A stretch of DNA of 34,368 bases from an uncultured Syntrophobacterales bacterium (GTDB lineage: Bacteria > Desulfobacterota > Syntrophia > Syntrophales > UBA5619). The position numbers and the translations under genes are program-made. Position 1 is the first letter of the stretch, and each line of letters opens with the position of its first letter. The stretch lies in assembly GCA_903928915.1 (NCBI GenBank), contig CAIYSL010000013.1, positions 1 to 34,368 of the forward strand. The letters run 5' to 3'. The notes under the pieces were generated by a model, which saw nothing but the letters and a program-made list of their open reading frames with translations, ran no database searches and was not told the origin of the DNA. Shown one piece after another: positions 25,891 through 32,939 of the stretch.

Positions 25891-27252
25891 ATGGCTGAAA
25901 ACGGCACCGGCAACATCGATCTCGTCGACAGGGGGATTGTGCGGTCCTGGCTGACCTGGGGGTTCTTCTGGGCGGTGTTGGCCCCGATCATCGGCCTCAT
26001 CCTCTCGCTGATGTTCAACTATCCCACCTTCCTGAGCACCCAGTACAGCCATTTCGGACGCCTGCGCCCGCTGCACGTCAACGGCGTGATCCTGGGGGTC
26101 TTTTCCGCCCTCTTCTTCGGGCTTGCCTACTACATGGTCCCGAAGCTCACCGGCATCAGGATGCACCGGGAGGGATGGTCGCGGTACCCCCTGTACCTCT
26201 GGAACGGCACCCTGCTGGCTGCCTTTACGCTGCTGCTGATGGGCTACAACAAGGGGCTCGAAGTAGCCGAGTTTCCCAACCCCTTGCCCGTCCTGTTGGC
26301 GCTGGCCCTGTTCGTCATCGCCTACCAGGTGTTCATGACGATCGCCCGGCGGAAGGAGGAGAAGATCTTCGTTTCGCTGTGGTACATCATCTCCGCCCTC
26401 GTTTGGACCGGGATGAACCTCCTGTACGGGAACCTGGTGATTCCCTATGTGGCCCCGGGGATCAACAACGTGGCGCTCCACGGGCTGTACATCCATTACG
26501 TGGTCGGCCTCTGGATCACCCCGGCGGGGCTGGCGGTGATCTATTTCTTCCTGCCGGCAGCGGCGCGAAGCCCGCTGTACAGCCACAAGCTCTCGCTCGT
26601 CGGGTTCTGGTCGCTCGCCTTCTTCTACCCCTTCGTGGGCATCCACCACTATCTGTACAGCCCGATCCCGGCCTGGACCCAGACCGTGGCCATCTTCGCC
26701 AGCATGATGCTCATCATCCCGGTGCTGACCGTGGTGGTCAATTTCTTCGGGACCCTGAAGGGGAACTGGGGCTCCTTCCAGCGGGATTTCACCGTCAAGC
26801 TGATGATCTTCGGGGCGGCGATGTACTTCATCGGCAGTGTCCAGGGCTCCTTCGAGGCGCTCCGGAGCCTGCAGCAGCCGACGCACTTCACCGACTTCGT
26901 GATCGCCCATTCCCACGCCACGGTGTTCGGGGGGTACGTCATCTTTGTCCTGGCGGCCTGCTACTACGTCTGGCCGAGGGTCGCCGGGGCTCCCTTCCAT
27001 GCGCCCACGGCACAGTGGAGCACCTGGATGATCATGGGGGGGATCTCCGCGATGATCCTCATCCTCGTCACCCAGGGGCTGATCCAGGGAACGGCGCTGA
27101 TGGCCGGGGCCGAATTCGTCGACACCGTCGCATCGATGAAGCCCTACTGGTTCCTCCGCATGCTGGCCGGCCTGACCATGGACGTGGGGATCGCCCTGGT
27201 CGGGATCAACCTGTACCTGACGGCGAGAAGGGCCGGGGAGGGTAGGCCGTGA
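25891..27252 (+). CDS. ccoN: cbb3-type cytochrome c oxidase catalytic subunit CcoN
   Basis: CcoN is the membrane subunit that holds heme b and the heme b3-CuB centre where oxygen is reduced. This 453-residue protein has the expected length and about 12 helices. Histidine-rich motifs are in place: LRPLHVNGVILG, ALHGLYIHYVVGLW, the CuB pair in GIHHYLYSP, and FVIAHSHATVFGGY. The ATG at 25891 follows a weak AGGACGG site. The gene overlaps the GTG start of the next gene by 4 nt, so the two are translationally coupled. It heads a long plus-strand locus for oxidase structure and assembly. Confidence 0.95.
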   Translation: MAENGTGNIDLVDRGIVRSWLTWGFFWAVLAPIIGLILSLMFNYPTFLSTQYSHFGRLRPLHVNGVILGVFSALFFGLAYYMVPKLTGIRMHREGWSRYPLYLWNGTLLAAFTLLLMGYNKGLEVAEFPNPLPVLLALALFVIAYQVFMTIARRKEEKIFVSLWYIISALVWTGMNLLYGNLVIPYVAPGINNVALHGLYIHYVVGLWITPAGLAVIYFFLPAAARSPLYSHKLSLVGFWSLAFFYPFVGIHHYLYSPIPAWTQTVAIFASMMLIIPVLTVVVNFFGTLKGNWGSFQRDFTVKLMIFGAAMYFIGSVQGSFEALRSLQQPTHFTDFVIAHSHATVFGGYVIFVLAACYYVWPRVAGAPFHAPTAQWSTWMIMGGISAMILILVTQGLIQGTALMAGAEFVDTVASMKPYWFLRMLAGLTMDVGIALVGINLYLTARRAGEGRP

Positions 27253-28532
27253 AGCGGGCAAAAACGATCGCCCTCGTCGCGGGGTTCGGGTTCTTCTTCC
27301 TGGCGCTTCTGCTGCAGGGGATCCTCCCCTACCTGATGGAGGAGAACCGGGTGACCACCGTCGCCAAGACGGTGCGGACCCCCCTCGGCGAGATGGCCGA
27401 GGTCACGGCCGCGGCGCTCCCCTACACCGACCTCACGGCCCGGGGGAGACAGGTGTACATCCGCGAGGGGTGCTGGTACTGCCATTCCCAGTATCTGCGG
27501 CCGACCGCGGGGGAGACGCGGCGCTGGGGGCCCGTGTCGGAGTTCGGCGAATACGCCCATGACCTGCCCCATCTGTTCGGGACGCGGCGGATCGGCCCCG
27601 ACCTCACCCGCGTGGGCGGGAAGTACGGCGACGACTGGCACGCGGCCCATTTCTTCGATCCCCGGATGGTCGTCCCCGATTCGGTCATGCCGCGGATGGA
27701 CTGGCTGTTCGCGCCGGACGCGGTGGCGGGCAGGCGCGTCCTGAGCGACGAGGGGAAGGCGGTGACGGCCTACGTGCAGAACCTGGGGATGAACAAGGGC
27801 AAGTGGCGGGACAATTTCCCCTACCAGATCGCGGAGCGCGGCTCGTCGTCGCTCGAAAGCGCCGCCGCCATCCGCCACGGCAAGGCGGTGTATGCGCGGC
27901 GCTGCGCCGGCTGCCACGGGGACAAGGGGGACGGCAAGGGGGCTGCCCCCGCCGCGGTGCTGTTCGGCGTCGCCCTGCCCAGGGACTTCACCGCGGGCGC
28001 GTACAAATTCCGGACGACCCCCACGGGCTCGGTCCCGCTCGATGCGGACCTCGAGCGGACGATCGCCGTGGGCATCCGGGGGACCGCCATGCCGCCCTGG
28101 TTCAACCTGGCCGATGAGGAACGCCGGGACGTGGTCCATTTCATCAAGACCTTCTCCCCGGATTTCATCCAGTATCCGCCGGACGCGCCGATTGCGATCG
28201 GCCGGCCGCCGAAGCCGACGCCGGAGCTGATCAGCCGGGGGAAGCAGGTGTTCGCGGAGATGCAGTGCGAGGTCTGTCACGGCTCCGAAGGCAGGGGCGA
28301 CGGGCCGTCGTCGCAGGAGCAGGTCGACGATTCCGGCAACAAGATACCGCCGGCGAATTTCACCCGCGGGGTGTTCAAGAGCGGCCCGCGGCCCGGGGAC
28401 ATCTTCCGGACCTTCATGACGGGGTTGAGCGGCACGCCCATGCCCTCCTTCGGAGATTCTTTCGAATCCCCGGATGACGGGTGGGCGCTGACCTATTTTG
28501 TTTTGAGCCTTTCGGCGGACGGGAAGCCATGA
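27249..28532 (+). CDS. ccoO: CcoO fused to a CcoP-like diheme cytochrome c (triheme subunit)
   Basis: This 427-residue protein passes electrons from periplasmic cytochromes to CcoN. The N-terminus has one membrane helix (TIALVAGFGFFFLALLLQGI) and a CcoO domain with heme motif CWYCH at residues 75-79. The second half adds two cytochrome c domains with CAGCH (219-223) and CEVCH (340-344), like the diheme part of CcoP. CcoO alone is about 200-240 residues, so this is a fusion. The CcoP N-terminal membrane segment is missing; a separate small gene at 31131 encodes a similar one. The start is GTG at 27249, overlapping the ccoN stop as GTGA. Its stop overlaps the ccoS start as ATGA. Confidence 0.92.
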   Translation: MKRAKTIALVAGFGFFFLALLLQGILPYLMEENRVTTVAKTVRTPLGEMAEVTAAALPYTDLTARGRQVYIREGCWYCHSQYLRPTAGETRRWGPVSEFGEYAHDLPHLFGTRRIGPDLTRVGGKYGDDWHAAHFFDPRMVVPDSVMPRMDWLFAPDAVAGRRVLSDEGKAVTAYVQNLGMNKGKWRDNFPYQIAERGSSSLESAAAIRHGKAVYARRCAGCHGDKGDGKGAAPAAVLFGVALPRDFTAGAYKFRTTPTGSVPLDADLERTIAVGIRGTAMPPWFNLADEERRDVVHFIKTFSPDFIQYPPDAPIAIGRPPKPTPELISRGKQVFAEMQCEVCHGSEGRGDGPSSQEQVDDSGNKIPPANFTRGVFKSGPRPGDIFRTFMTGLSGTPMPSFGDSFESPDDGWALTYFVLSLSADGKP

Positions 28533-28729
28533 TCGAGCAGACGGTCGTGTACGGATTTCTGATCTCCCTGAGCATGGGATTGAGCGCCCTGGCCTTCTTC
28601 GTCTGGGCGGTGCTCGCGAATCAGATGGACGACACGGAGGACGTGAAGCATCGCATCCTGGAGCGGGAACTGGAAGAGGAGGGGCGTATGCCATCGATGA
28701 CAGAGGGGTGGAATGATGAAGAGATCTGA
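28529..28729 (+). CDS. ccoS: cbb3 oxidase assembly protein CcoS
   Basis: CcoS is a small one-helix inner-membrane protein needed to insert cofactors into cbb3 oxidase. This 66-residue protein has the hydrophobic segment YGFLISLSMGLSALAFFVWAV followed (after AV) by NQMDDTED, the typical acidic motif behind the helix. The ATG at 28529 overlaps the preceding stop codon. The C-terminus is longer than usual and overlaps the next gene by 17 nt. Confidence 0.92.
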   Translation: MIEQTVVYGFLISLSMGLSALAFFVWAVLANQMDDTEDVKHRILERELEEEGRMPSMTEGWNDEEI

Positions 28730-29441
28730 TGGGGTTGTCGCGGCGGCGCTGGCCGTTCTGCTCTGCCTGCCGGGAGGGGCGGCGGCTGCTGCCTACCAGG
28801 AGGCAGCGGTTGCGGACGGCGCGGTGATCAAGGGGAGCGTGGTGTTCACCGGCAGCGTCCCGATGCGGAAGATCATCCCGACAAAGGATCAGGAGGTCTG
28901 CGGGGGAGTTCGGGACGAGCCGCAGGTCACCCTGGGCTCGGGAAACGGGGTCGTGGACGCCGTCGTATACCTGAAGGACGTTGCCAAGGGGAAGAAGTGG
29001 GACCGTCCGAAGAAGGCCCCGGAGATCGTCAACAAGGATTGCCGGTTCCATCCGCGCATCCAGGTGGTCCCCGCCGGCACGAAGCTGGCGATCGTCAACG
29101 CCGACCCGGTGCTGCACAACACCCACGGGTTTTTGATCAAAACGACGGTGTTCAACGTGGCCATGCCCAAGAGCGGCATGCGCGTGGAGCGGCCCCTCCA
29201 GAAACCGGGCGTCGTCCGCGTGGAATGCGACGCCCACGGCTGGATGCTGGCCTGGATCTACGTGGCCGACAACCCCTACTACGCCCTGACCGGCAAGGAG
29301 GGGGCCTTCACCATCGGCGACGTCCCGCCGGGGAACCACACCCTGGTGGTCTGGCAGGAGCACCTCGGGACCAAGGAGATCGCGGTGACGGTGAAGCCGA
29401 AGGAGACGGTGACGGTGCCGGCGATCGAACTGAAGAAGTGA
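28713..29441 (+). CDS. Exported cupredoxin-like protein with possible type 1 copper site
   Basis: This 242-residue protein begins with a signal peptide (basic start, VVAAALAVLLCLPGGAAAA). Possible copper ligands are His135 or His138 in LHNTHGF, Cys172 and His175 in ECDAHGWM, and Met178, the C-x2-H-x2-M spacing of type 1 copper proteins. The C-terminal third (AFTIGDVPPGNHTLVVW) resembles carboxypeptidase-regulatory-like folds. Two adjacent ATG codons (28713, 28716) are possible starts behind AGGGGTGGA; it overlaps ccoS by 17 nt. Within the oxidase locus it could be a periplasmic electron carrier or copper carrier. The copper site is inferred from spacing only. Confidence 0.8.
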   Translation: MMKRSDGVVAAALAVLLCLPGGAAAAAYQEAAVADGAVIKGSVVFTGSVPMRKIIPTKDQEVCGGVRDEPQVTLGSGNGVVDAVVYLKDVAKGKKWDRPKKAPEIVNKDCRFHPRIQVVPAGTKLAIVNADPVLHNTHGFLIKTTVFNVAMPKSGMRVERPLQKPGVVRVECDAHGWMLAWIYVADNPYYALTGKEGAFTIGDVPPGNHTLVVWQEHLGTKEIAVTVKPKETVTVPAIELKK

Positions 29442-29482
29442 CCCCCGCCCTCCAGGCGGGACGCACAAAAAAGGAGGGAACC

Positions 29483-30595
29483 ATGGATACACCGGAGAGA
29501 GAGAAACGGAGCATACCGAGCATCGACCCTGCGGCGGCCGGCGGGGAGGGGATAACCCGGCGCGCCTTCATCCACCGCTCGCTGGTTGCCGGCGCCGCCC
29601 TCGGCGCTGCTTCCCAGGCGCTGTTCCCGCTGATCAGCACCCTGGACGTGGCCTACGGCGCGCAGGAATTCCGGTTCGCCTGGATTTCGGACACCCATCT
29701 GTACCCCAAGACGCTCAACACCCGGTTCGTCGAAAAGGCGGAGCGGGCGGTGAACGACGTCAAGGCGATGAAGCCGGCGCCCGATTTCCTGATCTTCGGC
29801 GGCGACCTGGCGCAGCTCGGCGATCCGGTGGAGCTGCAGCTCGGCGCCGACATCCTGAAGAACCTTTCGCTCAAGAAGTACTTCATCCCGGGCGAGCATG
29901 ACTGGTACCTGGACATGGGCGCTACCTGGGAGAAGCTGTTCGGCAAGCAGCCCTGGAGTTTCGACCACAAGGGGGTGCGGTTCATCGGGCTCGACACGGT
30001 GAGCCGCGGGCCCGACTACTGGTCGGCCAAGAAGATGACGCCGGCAGAGCGGATGGGGCACATGGCGACCCTCGACGGGTCGGTGGCGGGGCCCTGGGCG
30101 GGCGTCGGCGCCGATCAACTCCAGTGGCTGGCCAAGACCCTGTCGAACTGGCCGAAGGACAAGCCGGTGATCCTGTTCAGCCATAACCCGCTGTACGAAT
30201 ACTACCCCCCCTGGAATTTCTGGGTGCGCGACTGGCGCGACGTCCAGGAGGTGCTCCGGCCGTACACTAAGGTCACCAACATCCACGGCCATACCCACCA
30301 GGTGCTGTACAACGAGATCGGGACGATGCGCTCGATCGGGATGCTCGCCACCTCCTGGAACTGGCCCTATCCGCCCCAGGGGGTCCCGGCGCTGACCGTG
30401 CCGATGGTCCGGGTCGATCCCGGCGATCACTTCGACGGCGTGGGATGGGGGAAACTGACCATGACCGCCAAGGAGCGGGTGGACTACCAGTACATGATGT
30501 GGCGGAAGGATGTGTTCAGCCAGACCCAGGTCGATTCCGGGACGGGCGACAACATGAACCAGATCCTCAGTCCCCGGTTTGCGGACCGGCCGTAG
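29483..30595 (+). CDS. Tat-exported calcineurin-like metallophosphoesterase
   Basis: This 370-residue enzyme is a metallophosphoesterase exported folded by the Tat system. The Tat motif TRRAFIHRS (residues of about 25-33) is followed by a hydrophobic segment and likely cleavage after VAYGA. All active-site motifs are present: Asp70-x-His72 in WISDTHL, GGD at 106-108, GEHD in place of the usual GNHD, FSHNP and HGHTH. The start at 29483 has an AAGGAGGGAACC site, the best in the locus. It lies 41 bp after the cupredoxin-like gene. Its substrate is unknown, and its presence inside an oxidase locus is unusual. Confidence 0.9.
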   Translation: MDTPEREKRSIPSIDPAAAGGEGITRRAFIHRSLVAGAALGAASQALFPLISTLDVAYGAQEFRFAWISDTHLYPKTLNTRFVEKAERAVNDVKAMKPAPDFLIFGGDLAQLGDPVELQLGADILKNLSLKKYFIPGEHDWYLDMGATWEKLFGKQPWSFDHKGVRFIGLDTVSRGPDYWSAKKMTPAERMGHMATLDGSVAGPWAGVGADQLQWLAKTLSNWPKDKPVILFSHNPLYEYYPPWNFWVRDWRDVQEVLRPYTKVTNIHGHTHQVLYNEIGTMRSIGMLATSWNWPYPPQGVPALTVPMVRVDPGDHFDGVGWGKLTMTAKERVDYQYMMWRKDVFSQTQVDSGTGDNMNQILSPRFADRP

Positions 30596-30668
30596 CGGAG
30601 ATGAGCCGGGTGGTATACCACGAGCGCACCTGCACGCCCTGCGGCGTGCCCATCAGGAGGAAGCTGCC

Positions 30669-31121
30669 ATGAAAAAAGGTTGGATATACGCGGTGATCGT
30701 TTGCTCAGTCTCCCTGGGGATCGGCCTCCTCGGGGCCGGTATCGGCGGGGCCCACAAGGTCAAGCACACCCCCGAACAGCTCAAGGCCTTCGAAGACGTA
30801 TTCATGGAGCAGGTAAAGATCGGCGATCTGCTCTTCCACGGCGACGCTGCCACGGAAAAGAAGCTGGGGACCAAGCTCTCCCGGACCGGGATGGCCTGCG
30901 CCATGTGCCACCCCTTCGCGGTCGACACCCATCCCTACGAGTTTCCCAAGTTCCAGGAGCAGATCAATAAATTCTCGACCCTCCGGGACATGATCAACTG
31001 GTGCATCGAGAAGCCCAACGAGGGGGAGATCCTCGGCGCGGACTCGGATGCCATGAAGGCCCTCGAGGCGTACATATACTGGTCGAACCGGGGCAGCAAG
31101 CTGGACCCGGGGAGACACTAA
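30669..31121 (+). CDS. Monoheme c-type cytochrome (SoxA-like region)
   Basis: This 150-residue protein has an N-terminal hydrophobic segment (IYAVIVCSVSLGIGLLGAG) serving as a signal or anchor, and a single heme motif CAMCH at residues 77-81. The part after the heme, with DTHPYEFPKFQEQ and the C-terminal SDAMKALEAYIYWSNRG, resembles the SoxA or thiosulfate-dehydrogenase type of cytochrome, where a distant Cys or Met acts as ligand. Cys102 region (INWCIEKP) is worth noting as a possible ligand. The ATG at 30669 follows AGGAGGAAG. It is probably a periplasmic electron carrier for the oxidase. Confidence 0.85.
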   Translation: MKKGWIYAVIVCSVSLGIGLLGAGIGGAHKVKHTPEQLKAFEDVFMEQVKIGDLLFHGDAATEKKLGTKLSRTGMACAMCHPFAVDTHPYEFPKFQEQINKFSTLRDMINWCIEKPNEGEILGADSDAMKALEAYIYWSNRGSKLDPGRH

Positions 31122-31130
31122 CGGTGTAGC

Positions 31131-31286
31131 ATGGAGCACAAGGCCAAGGAGCGGTACGCGCCCGACGTGGAATCCTACGAGGGCCGCATCCCGGCGTGGA
31201 TGGCTGTCGTGTATGGGGGCCTGATCGCCTGGGGCATCTACTACCTTGTCGCGTACTGGGACGGCGGCCCTGTCCCGGGAGGCTGA
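31131..31286 (+). CDS. 51-residue FixP_N-like membrane peptide
   Basis: This short gene encodes a 51-residue protein with a hydrophilic start, then YEGRIPAWMAVVYGG and one membrane helix ending in YYLVAYW. This is the layout of the N-terminal anchor domain of CcoP/FixP (tyrosine-rich acidic stretch, proline, then a Trp-containing helix). The ATG at 31131 lies 9 bp after the cytochrome gene's stop, and the stop codon is followed at once by the next ATG at 31287. It may replace the missing anchor of the fused CcoO-CcoP subunit, or act as a CcoQ-like subunit. The match is by eye only. Confidence 0.72.
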   Translation: MEHKAKERYAPDVESYEGRIPAWMAVVYGGLIAWGIYYLVAYWDGGPVPGG

Positions 31287-31811
31287 ATGGGGACCGGAAA
31301 AGACCGCAGGAAGAGGCTCCTGGCGATCGCTGCCGTTGCCGCCGTGCTCGGCGCCGCGGGAGGCGCCGGGCTGGGCAGGGCAGAGCCGAGCCCCTGCGAC
31401 TACAAGGAGTTCGGGTTGGATGCGGCGAAATTCTTCGTCTACCTGACGAAGGACAGCCCCTATCGATCGTGGCGGCACTGGCCGGGCAGGGAGGCCACGC
31501 GTCCGCAGGGGCCGCACGGTCCCCGGGCCGTCACCTATGTCAATCCCGCGGCCTACGAAGCGATCGTGCGGAAGGATACGATGGCGTTCGGTTCCCTGAT
31601 CGTCATGGAAAACCGCGACCCTGACGGGAGCCTCCGCAGCCTCAGCGTCAGGATCAAGATCAAGGGATACAACCCGGAGGGGGGCGATTGGTACTGGTTT
31701 GCCTTTGCCCCCGACGGGGCGGCACAGGCGGAGGGAAGGGCGGGTGTGTGCCTGGGATGCCACGGGAAGGGGAAGGCCGACGACTACGTCATGGGCTCTC
31801 CGGCGAGATAG
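31287..31811 (+). CDS. Cytochrome P460-like periplasmic heme protein
   Basis: This 174-residue protein has a signal peptide (RKRLLAIAAVAAVLGAAGGAG) and a C-terminal heme motif CLGCH at residues 155-159. The body with RAVTYVNPAAYEAI, AFGSLIVMEN and GGDWYWFAFAPDG looks like the cytochrome P460/c'-beta family, in which the heme c attaches near the C-terminus. P460 proteins in ammonia oxidisers act on hydroxylamine or NO; related proteins elsewhere bind NO. The ATG follows directly on the preceding stop codon, so the two genes are coupled. Its role here, perhaps in NO or redox handling near the oxidase, is open. Confidence 0.8.
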   Translation: MGTGKDRRKRLLAIAAVAAVLGAAGGAGLGRAEPSPCDYKEFGLDAAKFFVYLTKDSPYRSWRHWPGREATRPQGPHGPRAVTYVNPAAYEAIVRKDTMAFGSLIVMENRDPDGSLRSLSVRIKIKGYNPEGGDWYWFAFAPDGAAQAEGRAGVCLGCHGKGKADDYVMGSPAR

Positions 31812-32268
31812 CGGTCTGCCGGCGCGGCGCGCCGCAGTAATTTCCCTCTGCCTCCTGGCGGCCGTGGCGTCGCCTGCGGCCTGCGGCCGGGAGGCGGCAA
31901 TCGACTGCGCCATCGACAACGGTTCCTGTACGACGGTCCTGGCCACAGAGGGGCTGTCCGTAACCTTCGACATCACCCCGAAACCCGTCGCCGCGATGAA
32001 GACCCTCGCCTTCCGGATCGACATCAACCGCGGGGCCGCCCCGGTGACGGACGGCGAGGTGACCGTAGACCTGTCGATGCCCGGCATGGCCATGCCGCCG
32101 AACCGGGTGGCGTTGCTCCATCAGGGCGGAGGGTGCTACGCAGGGCGGGGGGTGATCGTCCGCTGTCCCAGCGGGAAAGCGGTCTGGCGCGCCGAGGCCC
32201 GCATCCGCCGGCCCGCCTGGGGGGACGGACAGCCGCGGCAGGCAGTATTTACGTTCAGGGTGAAGTAG
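31744..32268 (+). CDS. FixH/YtkA-like exported protein
   Basis: The C-terminal two thirds resemble the FixH/YtkA domain found near cbb3 assembly genes: VTVDLSMPGMAMPPN is followed by the GCYAGRGVIVRCPSG and WRAEARI segments. A hydrophobic segment (AVISLCLLAAVASPAACG) precedes it and is probably a signal or anchor. The start is uncertain. No ATG is available; the GTG at 31744 has a GGAGGGAAGG site but overlaps the previous gene by 68 nt and gives a long leader of 33 residues, while a CTG at 31816 would give a normal signal peptide. FixH/CcoH supports assembly of the oxidase; a copper-related role for the MPGMAMP loop is inference. Confidence 0.75.
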   Translation: MCAWDATGRGRPTTTSWALRRDSGLPARRAAVISLCLLAAVASPAACGREAAIDCAIDNGSCTTVLATEGLSVTFDITPKPVAAMKTLAFRIDINRGAAPVTDGEVTVDLSMPGMAMPPNRVALLHQGGGCYAGRGVIVRCPSGKAVWRAEARIRRPAWGDGQPRQAVFTFRVK

Positions 32269-32270
32269 CG

Positions 32271-32939
32271 GTGGACAGCCTCGTGTTTCTCTCCTTCGCG
32301 ACGGGGTTTTTCGGCGGTTTCGGCCATTGCCTCGGGATGTGCGGCCCGATCGTCGCCGCCTTCGCGCTGCCCGCCGGGCAGGGGGGCGGCGCATGGGGGG
32401 GGCTGCGGCCGCAGCTCATCTACGGCGTCGGGCGAATCACCGCTTACGCCTTCGTGGGCGCCCTGATGGGGCTCGGCGGGACCTTCGTCGACACCGCGGG
32501 CAAGCTGGCGGGCGTCCAGAACCTCGCGGCGGTCCTGGCCGGGCTGTTCATGGTCGGCGCGGGTCTGCGCATCACCGGTCTTCTGCGGCGGCCGGCCCGT
32601 GCCGGATGGGGCGAAGCCGGACTGCTGCGGGCCGCGCGGATCGTCGCCGAGACCGAGTCGGCGTGGAAGTACTATCCCCTCGGCATCCTCCTGGGGTTCA
32701 TCCCCTGCGGGCTTTCCTACTCGCTGTTCATCGCGGCGGCGGGATCGGGCGGCGTCCTTGCGGGGATGGCCGCGTTGATCTCCTTCGGCATCGGCACCCT
32801 CCCGGCCATGCTGCTTTTCGCCTCCCTGGTCACTGTGTTCGGCAGCAGGCTCAAACAGCGGCTTTCCGCCGCGGGCGGCATCGCGGTCATCGCGATGGGA
32901 TTGGTATTTCTCAGCCGGGCGGTGCGGTTGTATGGGTAG
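32271..32939 (+). CDS. TauE/SafE or UreH-type membrane protein, probable cbb3/copper accessory
   Basis: This 222-residue protein has about six membrane helices and belongs to the UreH/DsbD-like group often annotated as sulfite exporter TauE/SafE (COG2836). Two cysteine motifs typical of the group are present: FGHCLGMCGP in the first helix and FIPCGLSYS in the fourth. Members next to FixI/CcoI genes are thought to help copper or heme delivery to cbb3 oxidase. The start is GTG at 32271, 2 bp after the preceding stop codon. Its end overlaps the next gene by 8 nt, so it is co-translated with the copper ATPase. Confidence 0.88.
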   Translation: MDSLVFLSFATGFFGGFGHCLGMCGPIVAAFALPAGQGGGAWGGLRPQLIYGVGRITAYAFVGALMGLGGTFVDTAGKLAGVQNLAAVLAGLFMVGAGLRITGLLRRPARAGWGEAGLLRAARIVAETESAWKYYPLGILLGFIPCGLSYSLFIAAAGSGGVLAGMAALISFGIGTLPAMLLFASLVTVFGSRLKQRLSAAGGIAVIAMGLVFLSRAVRLYG

